NCBI GenBank assembly: GCA_937924465.1 | Contig: CALDSP010000018.1 | Span: forward strand, 1-7,015 | Length of the DNA: 7,015 bases | Source of the DNA: an uncultured Leptospiraceae bacterium | GTDB taxonomy: Bacteria; Spirochaetota; Leptospiria; Leptospirales; Leptospiraceae | Reading direction: 5' to 3' | Shown here: positions 6,311-7,015 of the stretch, one piece after another | Position numbering within the stretch: the stretch's first letter is position 1 | Layout of the letters: each line of letters starts with the position of its first letter | Program-made: the position numbers and the translations under genes | The notes under the pieces: model-generated | Database searches by the model: none | What the model saw: only the letters and a program-made list of their open reading frames with translations | What the model was told of the DNA's origin: nothing

Positions 6311-7015
6311 ATGATACATAAACTTTTTGAAAATCCAAAAAATTTTTTATTTAAAAATCTATTTAAGATCTATCACGGAGAAATTTTTTTATTCTTGAAT
6401 GCTCAAGAATTTTCGGAAAGTTTAGTTTTTGAATTAGAAAACAATTTAATTCAAGAGTTTGGTAGAGGGTTTGCTCTTTCGGAATTTTTTATTTCCCAAG
6501 AAGATCATTTTCAAAAACTTTCTTTGATTCGAAAAAAGCTATATAATTCTACAAATTGGATAAGGCTTGCAAAAAATTTTTTATTAAATTTGGGATTTGA
6601 ACATAAGTTGTGGATGTTTGATTATCCTAGAATTCGAGCAATTGTAACTGAAAAAAATCGTTCTCCCTTAGCAGAGCCAGCCTATTATATTCATAGAGAC
6701 ACTTGGTATGGAAACAGTGAATCGCAAATTAATTTTTGGATTCCTTTGTGTGACATTTATGAATTGAATGGATTTGCTTTTTATTTAGAATATTTTAATA
6801 AACCAATTCTAAATGATTCTCAAATGTTTAATTATTCTAGATGGAAAGTTGAAGGAGGATATCAATCTCAAAGTATAAATAAAATATTTCCAAAATCTTT
6901 AATTCCTATTTCCCAAAAAGAAACCACTGTCTTTGAATGTCCAAGAGGAGCAGTCTTAGTTTTCTCTGGTTCCCATTTGCATAGAACCTTACCAAATTGG
7001 ACTTATCAAACAAGA
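6311..7015 (+). CDS. Phytanoyl-CoA-dioxygenase-like Fe(II)/2-oxoglutarate oxygenase, 3' end outside window
   Basis: 235 codons are open from the ATG at 6311 to the right edge. The sequence matches a PhyH-type oxygenase pattern. IHRDTWYG at 127-134 supplies the first two iron ligands, H128 and D130. It is followed by a QINFWIPL strand, then NGFAFYLEYF, and a late SGSHLHRTLPN where H224 is the likely third ligand. R235, the last visible residue, sits where the 2-oxoglutarate-binding Arg is expected. The family couples 2-oxoglutarate decarboxylation to hydroxylation or a related oxidation; this HRDTW-bearing subgroup is, to my knowledge, without a known substrate. Perhaps a few dozen residues are missing at the C-terminus. 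No signal peptide is seen, so a cytoplasmic enzyme is expected. The frame is closed by TAA at 6278-6280, and no other ATG lies between it and 6311. The ribosome site is weak: AAGGA lies 17 bases upstream. Confidence 0.87.
   Translation, partial: MIHKLFENPKNFLFKNLFKIYHGEIFLFLNAQEFSESLVFELENNLIQEFGRGFALSEFFISQEDHFQKLSLIRKKLYNSTNWIRLAKNFLLNLGFEHKLWMFDYPRIRAIVTEKNRSPLAEPAYYIHRDTWYGNSESQINFWIPLCDIYELNGFAFYLEYFNKPILNDSQMFNYSRWKVEGGYQSQSINKIFPKSLIPISQKETTVFECPRGAVLVFSGSHLHRTLPNWTYQTR

Overview
The window is low-GC, densely coding DNA that fits a spirochaete of the Leptospira group. This is inferred from three things seen together: a DUF1577-like protein (a family I know mainly from Leptospira), a lipoprotein signal ending in the spirochaete-style lipobox L-V-L-N-C, and a large CheB-CheR-PAS type fusion. 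No rRNA, tRNA, CRISPR array, insertion sequence or phage gene was seen. The species cannot be named from this sequence.

Layout. Positions 1-1677 (minus) hold the first 559 codons of a CheB-CheR fusion that runs off the left edge. A divergent intergenic region of about 180 bases follows. Next, on the plus strand, is a small c-type cytochrome lipoprotein (1856-2257) that ends in a hairpin at 2274-2294. Converging on it from the right is a minus-strand pair: an HD-superfamily phosphohydrolase-like gene (3382-4758) whose stop codon directly abuts the start of a DUF1577-like gene (2332-3381). Upstream of the pair, also minus, is a multi-pass GT-C type glycosyltransferase-like membrane protein (4889-6088) with a near-consensus sigma70 promoter at 6127-6156. 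Diverging from it on the plus strand is a phytanoyl-CoA-dioxygenase-like Fe(II)/2-oxoglutarate oxygenase (6311-7015), cut by the right edge.

How the genes may work together. The HD and DUF1577-like genes are very likely co-expressed. A signalling role is an inference from an apparent metal-binding HD site beside a protein with GAF-like and degenerate PilZ-like segments. The CheB-CheR fusion is probably a separate sensory regulator, since no other chemotaxis gene is visible. The cytochrome is an envelope-anchored single-haem electron carrier. The glycosyltransferase-like protein and the oxygenase lie in the most A+T-rich part of the window and may act on envelope glycans or other small molecules, but their substrates cannot be read from the sequence. 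The best candidate for something undescribed is the HD/DUF1577-like pair; nothing here is clearly a defence or mobile system.
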